Assembly: GCF_002287235.1 (NCBI RefSeq)
Contig: NZ_LMVP01000179.1
Location: 1 to 41,589 of the forward strand
Reading direction: 5' to 3'
From: Methanosarcina spelaei
GTDB taxonomy: Archaea; Halobacteriota; Methanosarcinia; Methanosarcinales; Methanosarcinaceae
Length of the DNA: 41,589 nt
The notes under the pieces were generated by a model that saw nothing but the letters and a program-made list of their open reading frames with translations, was not told where the DNA came from and made no database searches. This document shows positions 17,562-27,807 of this stretch, in pieces. The stretch's first letter is position 1, and every line of letters begins with the position of its first letter. Position numbers and translations under genes: made by a program.

Positions 17562-18080
17562 TTAAACCTCGTTTGCCTCTGTAAAAATAAGGGCATGAGT
17601 AGGGCAGGCTTCGACGCAGGCAGGCATATCCCTACCCTCGCAGAGGTCGCATTTTATTCCTGCTTCGGCTTGCCTGTTGATTAACCCTCGATTGTAATTC
17701 ATGGAACTGCTCCAGCAGCCCATAACAAGAATCAATTGATATAGAGTACTGAAACGGGAACATACCTTAGAACAGTTCCAGCAGTCTACACAACGGTTCT
17801 GGTCATAGCTGACAATACTGGCGTTTTCGTCCTGATGGAGAGCTTTTGTAGGACAAACCGAAACACAAGGTGCATCCTTACAGTGGCGACAGGTGATGGG
17901 AAGAGAAACTCCAAGGTCAGGGACATACTCCAGGCAGATGCGTTTTTTCGGAGCTGGTTTTTCTCCTACAGCCGAAAAGAGGTTCTTGCTCTCGGAATGT
18001 GCAACGGCACATGCGATCTCACAGGAGCGACAGCTCAGGCAGCGTTCGGGCCGAATCATTACGTCTTTCATATAAATCAT
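17562..18080 (-). CDS. cooF: CooF-like polyferredoxin, partner of CO dehydrogenase
   Basis: 172 residues. Four [4Fe-4S] motifs are visible: CLSCRSCEIAC near residue 14, CRHCKDAPCVSVCP near 64, CVDCWNCSKVC near 97, and CDLCEGRDMPACVEACP near 144. CooF carries electrons from CooS. Its ATG overlaps the cooS stop by four bases (ATGA), so the two are translationally coupled. One oddity: after the third motif there is an extra stretch (RFSTLYQLILVMGCWSSSMN) before the fourth motif. Part of it looks like a degenerate copy of the GCW.C motif with cysteines lost. In related proteins this linker is shorter and Pro follows the last Cys. Confidence 0.88.
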   Translation of the reverse strand: MIYMKDVMIRPERCLSCRSCEIACAVAHSESKNLFSAVGEKPAPKKRICLEYVPDLGVSLPITCRHCKDAPCVSVCPTKALHQDENASIVSYDQNRCVDCWNCSKVCSRFSTLYQLILVMGCWSSSMNYNRGLINRQAEAGIKCDLCEGRDMPACVEACPTHALIFTEANEV

Positions 18081-19960
18081 CTCTGAGAATCCAAACCTAG
18101 CGCCTTTCTTTTTGCATCTATGTGCTCAAGCATCAGTTCTGCGGCTTTAAGGGGGTCAGGCTCAACCGCAAAGCTTGCTCCGACCACGCTGTTCAAGCCT
18201 CCTGTCAGAAGGGACGTAACAGCCTGACTTCCGAGAACAGCCGGAATGGTCCCGAGCACAGTAAATACGCCGGATGAAACTACATAAGTCCCGATACTAA
18301 CTGCCTTTTCGCTCATCCATTCGGGAGCTGCTCCTGCTGCTGGAAGATCACTTATGTCCACACCCAGGTAATTTGCAAGCACGGATGAAAGCACAAGGAT
18401 ACGGCTGATATCAACACAGGAACCCATGTGCAGGACCGGTGGTATGCCCAGAGCTCTACAGACGGCTTTTAACCCATCGCCTGCAAGTTCGGAGGCTTCC
18501 GGCAAAAGCAGTCCTGCTTCGGCACATGCAATCGCATTACAGCCGGTTGTGACCACAAGCACATTGTTTTTGATCAATTCTTTAACGAGGTTGACATGGC
18601 CATAGTTGTGCGTAACTTTAACGTTATTGCAGCCGACAACAGCCCCTATTCCCCAAACAGCTCCACCTTTTATTGCCTCAATAAGAGGGTCGGGGCTTCC
18701 TCCAAGGGCACTGAGGATAGCCTCGGCACTGAAGCCGACCATACATTCCTGTTTCTCTTCAGGTATGGTAACTTTTTCAAGAACCCTATTAGGGAAGTTT
18801 TCGACGGCAGTCCTTACAATTTCTTTTGCAGTTTCATAAGCTCTGCCCTCATGGAACTCCATCCTTATGGTATTGGGAAAATCAGCCTTTGGGGATGTGG
18901 ATATGAACTTCGTATGGTAACAGCCTGTAAGTTCCCCAAGAGAAGGCATGACACACTGAACGTCCACAACCATAGCCTCAATAGCACCTGTAATTACTGC
19001 CAGCTCTTGTTGAAGGAAATTTCCTGCTATGGGAGTTCCGTGCCTCATTAGGGTCTCATTGCCAGTACAGCATATCCCGGCAACATTGATGCCTGCCGCA
19101 CCCATTTCCTCTGCAAGTTTAAGGAGCTCGGGATCTTCTGCAGCTTCTACAATCATTTCTGAAAGAATAGGTTCGTGCCCATGGACAATTACGTTTACTT
19201 TATCTTTAGATAGCACTCCCAGATTAACAGTACTTCTTCTGGGTTGCGGGATTCCAAAGAGTATGTCCTGGACATCGGTAGCGATCATCGAGCCTCCCCA
19301 ACCATCGGAAAGACCTGTGCGCAGGCCTTGCAGCAGGATATGAACAGCATCATTGTCCACACCTATATGAGTCCTATGCATGCATTCCACGATTTCCCGG
19401 TCAATTCCCCTTGGCTCTATTCCAAGCTCGGCCCAGAGTTTGAGCCTTGATTCAGGCACTCTTCTGGTACATAGGAGGTGTCCATCCTGTTTTCCAAACT
19501 CCTGAAGGAGTGTGTCTGCGAGTCTGGATGCAACTTCTTTCGGGCTTTTACCCTCAGAGACGATCCCATATTCCGAAGCAAGAGATAATAGTTTTGCTTC
19601 ATCTTTTATCCTGTAACTTCCAGCCTCTCCTTCACTCATTTTCTTAAAGGTCAGCACAGCATCTCTTGCATGGTCGGAATGAGCTGCTGCACCTGCGGCA
19701 ATTGTTCTCAGAAGATTCCTTGCAACTATAATATCCGCGGTAGCACCGCAAATTCCCTTTTGAGCTCCTTCTCCGAAAGGATCTATCCTGCACGGACCCA
19801 TATTGCAATTCCGACAGCAAACTCCTAGCTGACCGAAACTGCATTGAGGTAGTTGTTTCTCATATCTATCCCAGGCAGTTTCAATGCCTTCTTCTTCGGC
19901 CTTTTTGAGTATTTTCTGGCTTGCAAGGTCAATGCTTTTCTCATATATTTCCGGTTTCAT
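18077..19960 (-). CDS. cooS: Nickel-iron carbon monoxide dehydrogenase catalytic subunit
   Basis: 627 residues from ATG 19960; a GTG at 19972 is possible. CooS oxidises CO to CO2 and passes the electrons to CooF. The N-terminal cluster ligands are in CSFGQLGVCCRNCNMGPCRI. The Ni-Fe-S C-cluster ligands are recognisable as the His in VHGHEP and the Cys residues in AGICCTGNE, VVGCNNVK, TTGCNAIAC and MGSCVDISR. The length is that of the monofunctional bacterial-type enzyme, not the large acetyl-CoA synthase-linked CdhA. No cooC, cooJ or hydrogenase genes adjoin. More than 1.5 kb of gene-free DNA lies upstream. Confidence 0.96.
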   Translation of the reverse strand: MKPEIYEKSIDLASQKILKKAEEEGIETAWDRYEKQLPQCSFGQLGVCCRNCNMGPCRIDPFGEGAQKGICGATADIIVARNLLRTIAAGAAAHSDHARDAVLTFKKMSEGEAGSYRIKDEAKLLSLASEYGIVSEGKSPKEVASRLADTLLQEFGKQDGHLLCTRRVPESRLKLWAELGIEPRGIDREIVECMHRTHIGVDNDAVHILLQGLRTGLSDGWGGSMIATDVQDILFGIPQPRRSTVNLGVLSKDKVNVIVHGHEPILSEMIVEAAEDPELLKLAEEMGAAGINVAGICCTGNETLMRHGTPIAGNFLQQELAVITGAIEAMVVDVQCVMPSLGELTGCYHTKFISTSPKADFPNTIRMEFHEGRAYETAKEIVRTAVENFPNRVLEKVTIPEEKQECMVGFSAEAILSALGGSPDPLIEAIKGGAVWGIGAVVGCNNVKVTHNYGHVNLVKELIKNNVLVVTTGCNAIACAEAGLLLPEASELAGDGLKAVCRALGIPPVLHMGSCVDISRILVLSSVLANYLGVDISDLPAAGAAPEWMSEKAVSIGTYVVSSGVFTVLGTIPAVLGSQAVTSLLTGGLNSVVGASFAVEPDPLKAAELMLEHIDAKRKALGLDSQR

Positions 19961-20314
19961 TTCATATCCCACAATTTTTTAATTCCTTCCAGAACTATCC
20001 AAAATCCTGGTCTAAACTCTATTATTTGAAGAATTGGTCGTGAAATCCGTGATTCTGAGGAAATTTTATCTGGCTGATTTTTAGTTCTGATTTCCAGCCC
20101 TGTCTAATCTTAAAACTGGCAAATCTCGATAAATTCTTCAAAATTATCAAATTTTATTATTTTATAAACTTTTTTAAAAAAAACGCGGTTAAGTTCAGAT
20201 CTTTCATACTAAATTTCAAAATTGGGTTCTTCGACTCGAATTTCGAATTATGAACCGAGTTTTAGGATAAGTTTAAACATTCTTTTAATTCCTTGGAAAT
20301 TTTTGAATCTAATT

Positions 20315-20413
20315 GAGCCTATCCCAAAACCTTGAATTTTGAATAATTGCTCTAATTTCTAACATGAAAATAGTATAATATATTGGGAAAGAAATTGGTT
20401 TTGGGATGAGCTC
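20315..20413. mobile_element. 99-bp MITE with IS5-like ends
   Basis: The left end GAGCCTATCCCAAAACC and the reversed right end GAGCTCATCCCAAAACC match at 15 of 17 positions, and ATT flanks both sides (20312-20314 and 20414-20416). The first 32 bases are also found, inverted, as the end at 39190. The ends resemble those of the IS5-family remnant at 7902, which also made a 3-bp duplication. There is no coding content. Confidence 0.75.
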
Positions 20414-20437
20414 ATTGATATATTTGTAAATTACTTA

Positions 20438-20620
20438 GAGGCTAGTTCACTCTTTAATTGATATGTCTGTAAACTACTTAGAGGCTAGTTCACTCTTTAA
20501 TTGATATGTCTATAAACCCATATGTATATACTAATATGGCAGGAAAAGAACACTGAGGCTAGTTCACTCTTTAATTGATATATCTGTAAACTACTTAGAG
20601 GCTAGTTCACTTTTTATGTG
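20438..20620. repeat. Four copies of a 43-bp direct repeat upstream of cooS
   Basis: Copies of GAGGCTAGTTCACTCTTTAA begin at 20438, 20481, 20555 and 20598. Within each pair the spacing is exactly 43 bases; a 31-base insert containing CCATATGTATATACTAATATGG lies between the pairs. A partial unit precedes the first copy. It begins directly after the MITE at 20315-20413, within the gene-free stretch 19973-21543. No ORF of coding character was found in the rest of that stretch. Confidence 0.85.
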
Positions 20621-21543
20621 TTTTTTTTCCAATTTATTTCCAAGTTTAGATTAGTGTTGAATATAAGACCTCAACATCTCCAGTAAATTTATCAGAAATT
20701 AAAAATATAATACTCCTTGAAAATGTTTTTCCGAAGTTTATTTTGACAGCTTTGGTCCGTTGTTTTATCAGTCAATTGGTTTTTCTCTGTTCTAAGTTTT
20801 ATTCCTTCTATAGTAATACGGAATCTTACTTCCTAGTAATAATATAAATAATTTTTGAAAAAGGGTAACAAATTGGATAAAAGATCCATCTGGTACAAAG
20901 AGTAGCTTTCCTGATTCTAAACTAAGAGTTATATGAAAATTTCTCTAAATTTATTTATATGAGCAGTTTAAATTAAAAATCTAACATACAAATTTGTTTC
21001 AAAATATTTTCATATTTGGGACTTATACGGTTGAACCGAGAAGTCATTAACGTTAAACCTTCAATTACTTAAAATACTAAATTGTATATACGTCAAAAGT
21101 ACTTGGTTTTGTACTTAAATGCGTAAACCCTAATAATAAATGGATAGAATTTCGTAGAGATATTTCAAAAAGATAATGAATTGCAACTTGTAACTCTCTA
21201 TTGAAATTCTCATAATATATTATAAACTTTGAAGTGCTTTTTTGAATACTGTACCCTAAGTAGAAATATTATACTCTCGTACTTATAACACCAATAGAAT
21301 ATTAGTTTTGATATTAGCTTATATAAAGAACAACACTCGACAGAACGGATAAGCTTCAAACCGTAAGTGCCTGTAAATATATAGATTACATTAAAATAGA
21401 AGATGAATTGAATACGGTTAAATAACGGAATAAAGTTTACATCTGCAGAATGAAAAAGTAAGGATTGGAAACAATCAGCTATCTTTACTGGTGTGAAACT
21501 CTGTCTTCTCCCATCGGAAAAGAGACTTTAATGGTGAATTCTA

Positions 21544-21726
21544 ATGAAAAAAAATCTTATGGATATTCTGGCCTGCCCTATATGTAAGGGCGATCTGATT
21601 TTGAACGTCGTAGAAGAAAATGAAGAAGAGGTCATATCCGGAACTCTCTACTGCCCTGTATGCAAAGAGCACTATCCCATCGATGAGGGAATCCCAAACT
21701 TGCTTCCTCCTGACCTTAGAAACTGA
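21544..21726 (+). CDS. Trm112-like small zinc protein
   Basis: 60 residues from ATG 21544, with GGTGAA upstream. It begins MKKNLMDILACPICKGDL and contains a second CPVC (residues 38-41), giving the four-cysteine zinc knuckle of the Trm112 family, with the usual YPIDEGIPNLLP tail. Trm112 proteins bind and activate several methyltransferases that act on tRNA, rRNA and release factors. No methyltransferase gene is adjacent. The next gene starts 14 bases downstream. Confidence 0.9.
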   Translation: MKKNLMDILACPICKGDLILNVVEENEEEVISGTLYCPVCKEHYPIDEGIPNLLPPDLRN

Positions 21727-21740
21727 TATGAGGGTTAAAC

Positions 21741-22487
21741 TTGCAGCAGACATTCCAGAATGTTATTATCAACAGACAGGAAATAAACTCAATTGAGTTT
21801 GAAAAAGAAAGCGTTGAGATTTCTCTTTCTCCAGGCGGAGAAGAAACCTTTGAAATTCTGATTACAAACTACGGGTCACCTACGCATATTCATTTCTCGG
21901 TAAGTGATGAACTAAAAGGTCAGATCGTTTTTCTGAGGGACAATCCATATGTGCTTCAGAAAGAATATATTTCTGTAGTTGCAAGAATCCCGCAAGAAGG
22001 CAGGGTGCTTACAAAAGGGCAGATCTATATCACAGCAGGTTACGGCTCAAGAAAGAAAGGTTTTCCTGTCCAGCTTGGAAAAATTGATTCAAAGCCGCAG
22101 GAGCACTCCGAAGATGAGTCTCATATAGGGAATCAGGAAGAAAAATTGATTTCTCAAAGATCCTCAGTTTTACTACCTGTAAAGAAGCTTTCTCACTCGA
22201 GATCAGAAAGAGGATTTGGCGAATTTTCATCTTTTATCCGTAGAAGCTTTACAGGAAGTTTTTCAGCTACAGAAAGAAGGATTCCCAAAAATCTAAGTGA
22301 AAACGAAAAATTTCCTCTGAATATTGTTTTTGGAGGCTTTTTGCTACTTGTATGTTTATTCTTCCTCTACTTTATACTGCCATCGAGCCTTCAGTTCAAA
22401 GTCAGCTTTGCCCAGTCGCTTTTGTTTTCAATAATATTTGTGACCTGTATGATATATATTCTGCTAAAAATTGCAGAAGAGAGCTAA
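21741..22487 (+). CDS. Membrane protein with N-terminal Ig-like domain, unknown function
   Basis: 248 residues from TTG 21741, supported by GAGGG six bases upstream. Residues about 1-115 look like an Ig-like beta-sandwich of the NPCBM/NEW2 or CARDB type (VEISLSPGGEETFEILITNYG, TKGQIYITAGYG). A polar, Ser- and Glu-rich linker follows (about 116-190), then two C-terminal membrane helices (NIVFGGFLLLVCLFFLYFIL and SLLFSIIFVTCMIYILLKI). It has no signal peptide, so the N-terminal part is probably cytoplasmic. It probably shares a transcript with the Trm112-like gene. I do not know a function. Confidence 0.7.
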   Translation: MQQTFQNVIINRQEINSIEFEKESVEISLSPGGEETFEILITNYGSPTHIHFSVSDELKGQIVFLRDNPYVLQKEYISVVARIPQEGRVLTKGQIYITAGYGSRKKGFPVQLGKIDSKPQEHSEDESHIGNQEEKLISQRSSVLLPVKKLSHSRSERGFGEFSSFIRRSFTGSFSATERRIPKNLSENEKFPLNIVFGGFLLLVCLFFLYFILPSSLQFKVSFAQSLLFSIIFVTCMIYILLKIAEES

Positions 22488-22735
22488 ATCTTTTAGCAGC
22501 AATTAAGGGCTAATCTCTGTCAATTAATACTCTTCAAAAATGTGTTCAAATTATTGTATTCTGGTAGGTGAAGACTATCAGAAAGAACACATAATTGTCC
22601 TTTCTGTGGCTTATCTATTGATCATTGATCTTAACGCTTCTATTAATAATACTCAGTTAAGGCTACAGTGTGACCATAAAATCGGAAAATACCTCTCAAT
22701 TCGGTGCGGAGAGTAGTCACGAGAACTACACTTTT

Positions 22736-23069
22736 AAACCTGAGATTTAGTTTAGATTCATTTTGAACCTGATATTTATATTTATTTTGGACCTGATAGA
22801 CTCTGTTCCAAAATCCAGTGATTTTTGCATTTTTGATAGAAAATCTGAATTAGCAAGAAGAATCCAGTTTTTATCAAAATCAATATTCGCTATCTAAAGA
22901 CTTGAATCATTAAGTTGTATTACACGGATGGTGACCATTTACAAAATCTAGTGATTTTGAATTTTACATCCATCACTAGATTTTGGTACTGAGTCACCTG
23001 ATATTTAGATTTATTTTGGACCTGACGTTTTAGATTCACTTTGAACCTGAGATTTATTTTGGATCTGAT
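22736..23069. repeat. Two clusters of an (A)ACCTGATATTTA repeat flanking inverted repeats
   Basis: Variants of ACCTGATATTTAGATTTATT occur at about 22736, 22767 and 22791, and again at 22997, 23019, 23045 and 23063. Between the clusters, CAAAATCTAGTGAT (22942-22955) pairs perfectly with ATCACTAGATTTTG (22972-22985), and a third related copy lies at 22808. This explains most of the gene-free stretch 22488-23541. No ORF is supported there. Confidence 0.7.
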
Positions 23070-23379
23070 AATCCTCAATTCAGCAGATTCAGATCTTAGA
23101 ATTAACTTCTGAACCCTATGAGAATTGGCTTCAGGTGCGTAAGTAAGGTTTCATCTGGTTTGGAGCTGAGAAGTGCACGGAAAAGTACATACCGAATATT
23201 CGTAATTACGGAATCATCTGAAGAGTAGGAAAAATGTGCTTTTCTGCATCTGATTCTCCCTCACTCCAGATTTTTAAGTCTACGTCCACTTTACGAATTT
23301 ATTTATGAAATCTACTCATTCAGGTCTATTCTTTTACTTTCACTTCTTATTTGAGCCTGTTCATTTTTAGAAGTTGGGA

Positions 23380-23394
23380 GTAATTTTTATATCA
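23380..23394 (+). promoter_or_regulatory. Probable pyrG promoter TATA box
   Basis: TTTTTATATCA (about 23383-23393) is the best TATA-like element upstream of pyrG. It predicts a leader of roughly 120 bases. Several weaker AT-rich sites exist, so the assignment is tentative. Confidence 0.35.
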
Positions 23395-23529
23395 TGAAGA
23401 TATTGGTATTGTGTTCGTACAAGAGGATTAATGACAGATTTCTTATACATTGCTAATTTGATTATTTCCTGTCTAACTCCACGTAATATTCTTTAGTAGT
23501 CTGAAATCACTATTAGGAAAAACTAGTGA

Positions 23530-25146
<1,617 letters not shown>

Positions 25147-25433
25147 AGTACAGGAAAAGAGAAGGATGATAAAGCAGGCAGAGGTTATTCTAGGGAGATT
25201 CATCACTTTTAACTCCTTTTTAACTCCCTTTTTCATGAAGATTAAACCGTATAGGAGAATTTCAAACCTTTAATCTAACCTGACACTCTGCCAACAAAAT
25301 TTATCCGGTGGGAAACTGATAAATACTTTTAAAATTGAAAAAGGTAGATTATGCGACATCTATTGAGGCATCTTATAGAAATAATGCTTTTACAGATATC
25401 GCAACTTCATCAAAATCTATGAAGGTACTTATT

Positions 25434-25568
25434 ATGGCAATGTCTAAAAAAGATCTGGATAAGAAGAGAAGCGCTAAGAGAGAAAAGCTTGAGGAGCTCG
25501 AAAAACAGGCTTCTGCAGGCAGCAAGGACGCCAAGAAGAAGCTTGCAAAAGAAAAGAAGAAAAAATAA
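25434..25568 (+). CDS. Lysine-rich mini-protein
   Basis: 44 residues from ATG 25434 (or 42 from ATG 25440), preceded by GAAGGT. In the same frame upstream codons continue to 25335 but look non-coding. The sequence MSKKDLDKKRSAKREKLEEL...KKKLAKEKKKK is one charged amphipathic helix with a basic tail, which suggests nucleic acid or ribosome binding. A hairpin with a T run follows at 25621. I do not recognise a named family. Confidence 0.6.
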   Translation: MAMSKKDLDKKRSAKREKLEELEKQASAGSKDAKKKLAKEKKKK

Positions 25569-25620
25569 TTTTTTCTATAATTCATTATGAAGTGTTTCTT
25601 TTCTATATAGCGTGTGAGAA

Positions 25621-25660
25621 GATCCGGGGACTATTCACCCCGATCAACACCAATTTTTTT
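25621..25660 (+). terminator. Hairpin and T run after the Lys-rich gene
   Basis: CGGGG (25625-25629) pairs with CCCCG (25638-25642), extended by the flanking GAT/ATC with a bulge. It is followed by seven T (25654-25660). Confidence 0.65.
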
Positions 25661-25690
25661 CAAGATTGTACAAAAAGTGCTATGAAATTA

Positions 25691-25797
25691 CGTTACTTAT
25701 CTTAAAATCGTTACATCTTAAAATCGTTACATCTCAAAATCGTTACATCCCAAAATTTTTACATCCAAAAATCTTTACATCTCAAAATCTTTACTTA
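25691..25797. repeat. 16-bp tandem repeat, about six copies
   Basis: CGTTACATCTCAAAAT-type units start at 25709, 25725, 25741, 25757, 25773 and 25789 (partial), with a longer first copy at 25691. The spacing is exactly 16 bases. The plus-strand ORF across it (25666-25893) is just a translation of the repeat. The following stretch to 26190 has no gene I can support. Confidence 0.9.
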
Positions 25798-26189
25798 TTA
25801 CGAGATTTTATTGTCACTTGTTTTTCTTTGTTTCATGGACTTTTCTCATCATTTCACAGTTTTGATTATTTTTCAAAAAACTATTCAATATAACATATTA
25901 TAAAGGCGTTGGGAAGCGCTAATTAAGACTAAAACTTAAAATGAAATAAAATTAAATAGAGTCAATAGTTACATAACCTCATCAATTGAGTACGTTAAGT
26001 CCTTGTTTAAGATCCATTACTTAAGTCAATTGATTATTCCATTTTTAAGTCAATATCTTAAACTGTAACTGAATGGTTAACAAGCAGGTAAGACAGCGAG
26101 TACAAGTTACTGGTATGCTCCGCGAGTAATTAATATAGAAATAGAGTACAGTGATGTCCAGAAAGTTGAGCTCGCCTCAATAAAAAACA

Positions 26190-26203
26190 AAACTTATATA
26201 AAG
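26190..26203 (+). promoter_or_regulatory. carS promoter TATA box
   Basis: AAACTTATATAAAG is a near-ideal archaeal TATA box. It predicts initiation near 26222-26228, only about 20 bases before ATG 26247. Confidence 0.55.
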
Positions 26204-26246
26204 AGTTGATACCACGATCGAGCTGATAATTAAAGCCTTCTGGCTG

Positions 26247-26774
26247 ATGCTTCCGGCATACCTTCCCAATCCTTTTGCAGCTGTTTTCGGCGGCGGAAAA
26301 CCAATTGACGGAGGCAGGACTTTAAAGGACGGAAGAAGGATTATAGGAGATGGAAAAACCTACAGAGGACTTTTTTCAGGCATTTTTTTCGGAGTGCTTG
26401 CAGGTAGTATCCAGATCTGGCTGAGTTCAAAAGGCTTCGAGATTCTGGGAGTCAAGATGCCAGCCTTCGGCCCAAATTATACTGAGGCTTTCAAAGTTGT
26501 TCTTGCCCTTGCCTGCGGCTCGCTTTTCGGGGACATGTTCAAGAGCTTCTTCAAGCGCAGGATGGGTATGAAAAGGGGAGCTCCGCTTCCACTTGTAGAT
26601 CAGCTGGACTTCGTAATCGGAGCCTGGGTTTTTGTATACCTTACAGCGCCGGAATGGTTTGTGAGCAATTTTACGCCCTCGATAATGATAATCATCCTTA
26701 TAGCGACACCTCTGCTGCATCTTACAACAAACATAATCGGATACGTTACAGGTATAAAGAAAGAACCGTGGTAA
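26247..26774 (+). CDS. carS: CDP-archaeol synthase
   Basis: 175 residues from ATG 26247. CarS transfers CMP from CTP to the unsaturated archaetidic acid precursor, giving CDP-archaeol for membrane lipids. The family signature is seen in PNPFAAVFGGGKPIDGG, GDGKTYRGLFSG, GSLFGDMFKSFFKRR and APLPLVDQLDFVIGA, with several membrane helices. The reading frame is also coding upstream of the ATG (IELIIKAFWL, 26217-26246), matching the usual N-terminus of this protein. No ATG, GTG or TTG exists at the expected place, where the codons are ACC ACG. The first helix is therefore shortened, or a non-standard start is used. Confidence 0.93.
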   Translation: MLPAYLPNPFAAVFGGGKPIDGGRTLKDGRRIIGDGKTYRGLFSGIFFGVLAGSIQIWLSSKGFEILGVKMPAFGPNYTEAFKVVLALACGSLFGDMFKSFFKRRMGMKRGAPLPLVDQLDFVIGAWVFVYLTAPEWFVSNFTPSIMIIILIATPLLHLTTNIIGYVTGIKKEPW

Positions 26775-26895
26775 ACTTGCGAACATATAAAACTTATACA
26801 GTCTTATTGAATTTGTACACTTAATAATATATTTAATATTTTATCAGGTAACATTTAATCGAGAATAGCTAATAAGGCTGCAAACCGGTGAGACC

Positions 26896-27453
26896 ATGAA
26901 TAAATCGGAAACCATAAATGAGTTAGAGACACAAAAACAGGAATTGATCGCAGCCCTCAAGGCTTGCGGAGCTATCCGCTACGGAGATTTCACGCTTGCT
27001 TCGGGAAAAAAGAGTAAGTATTACATAGATATCAAAAAAGCAAGTACTGACCCTAAAACCCTGAAACTTATAGCACGACAGGCAGCATTCAGGATAAAAC
27101 AGATGGATGTGAATATAGTAGCAGGGGTAGAACTTGGAGGTGTGCCTCTTGCGACTGCAGCTTCCATAGAAACCGAACTTCCCCTGCTTATAGTCAGGAA
27201 AGCTATAAAGGACTACGGTACTAAGAGCAGGTTTGTAGGTGACATTGAACCGGAAGACAGACTTGTAATGCTAGAAGACGTAACTACAAGCGGAGGTTCG
27301 GTCAGGAACGCAATTGAGGTTGTCAGGGAAACCGGAGCAAGTGTCAAATACGTAATTAGTGTCGTGGACAGAGAAGAAGGAGCAGCCGAAAACTTAAAAG
27401 AGGTAGATGTGGAACTTGTTCCTCTTGTGAGTGCAAGCGATCTTTTAAAGTAA
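26896..27453 (+). CDS. pyrE: Orotate phosphoribosyltransferase
   Basis: 185 residues from ATG 26896, with GGTGAG upstream. The PRPP-binding loop RLVMLEDVTTSGGSVRNAIEV, the substrate region YGDFTLASGKKSKYYIDIK and the flexible-loop VRKAIKDYGTKSRFVGD are all present. It converts orotate and PRPP to orotidine 5'-phosphate in pyrimidine synthesis. A TATA-like site (AACATATAAAAC near 26780) precedes it, so it may be transcribed separately from carS. Confidence 0.97.
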   Translation: MNKSETINELETQKQELIAALKACGAIRYGDFTLASGKKSKYYIDIKKASTDPKTLKLIARQAAFRIKQMDVNIVAGVELGGVPLATAASIETELPLLIVRKAIKDYGTKSRFVGDIEPEDRLVMLEDVTTSGGSVRNAIEVVRETGASVKYVISVVDREEGAAENLKEVDVELVPLVSASDLLK

Positions 27454-27487
27454 GGAAAGTGCAAGAGCACATTCCTGCATGGAAATT

Positions 27488-27807
27488 TCAGATTTTACCA
27501 TCAAATCCATCAATTGCTGCAGGAAGGCACTCAAGAACGTTAGCAAAACCCGAGTGATGAAGGTTCAGTACCACTGCAGCAATAACTTCTTCACGAGCTG
27601 CACCCTCGCTTTTTGCCATCATTGCATGCATCTGTACGCCTCTTGGATTTCGATTCGCAGTCTGGATAGCTATGTTGATCAACTGCTTTGTTTTGGTATC
27701 AAGGCCCTTTAATGCTTTCTGGGCTTCAATAAGGCCATTAAAACGTGCTGCTACTTCCGGACATTCTTTTTGGAAGACTTCATATGGATTTTGGTTCGTA
27801 CTTTCAT
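27488..27807 (-). pseudogene. Carboxymuconolactone decarboxylase-family gene with early frameshift
   Basis: On the minus strand a continuous frame reads STNQNPYEVFQKECPEVAAR... RGVQMHAMMAKSEGAAREEV... LHHSGFANVLECLPAAIDG. It is the size and pattern of a small CMD/AhpD-like protein (about 105 residues), but lacks the CxxC of peroxidase-type members. The only ATG with a good ribosome site (AGGAG before ATG 27807) is one base out of frame with it: ATGAAAGTACG is found where ATGAAAAGTACG would restore the frame. One A lost from a short run, a sequencing error or an unusual start would explain this. Confidence 0.65.

Noticed and set aside
25666-25893. 75-residue plus-strand ORF
   Set aside because: It is only the translation of the 16-bp tandem repeat; no ribosome site and no coding pattern.
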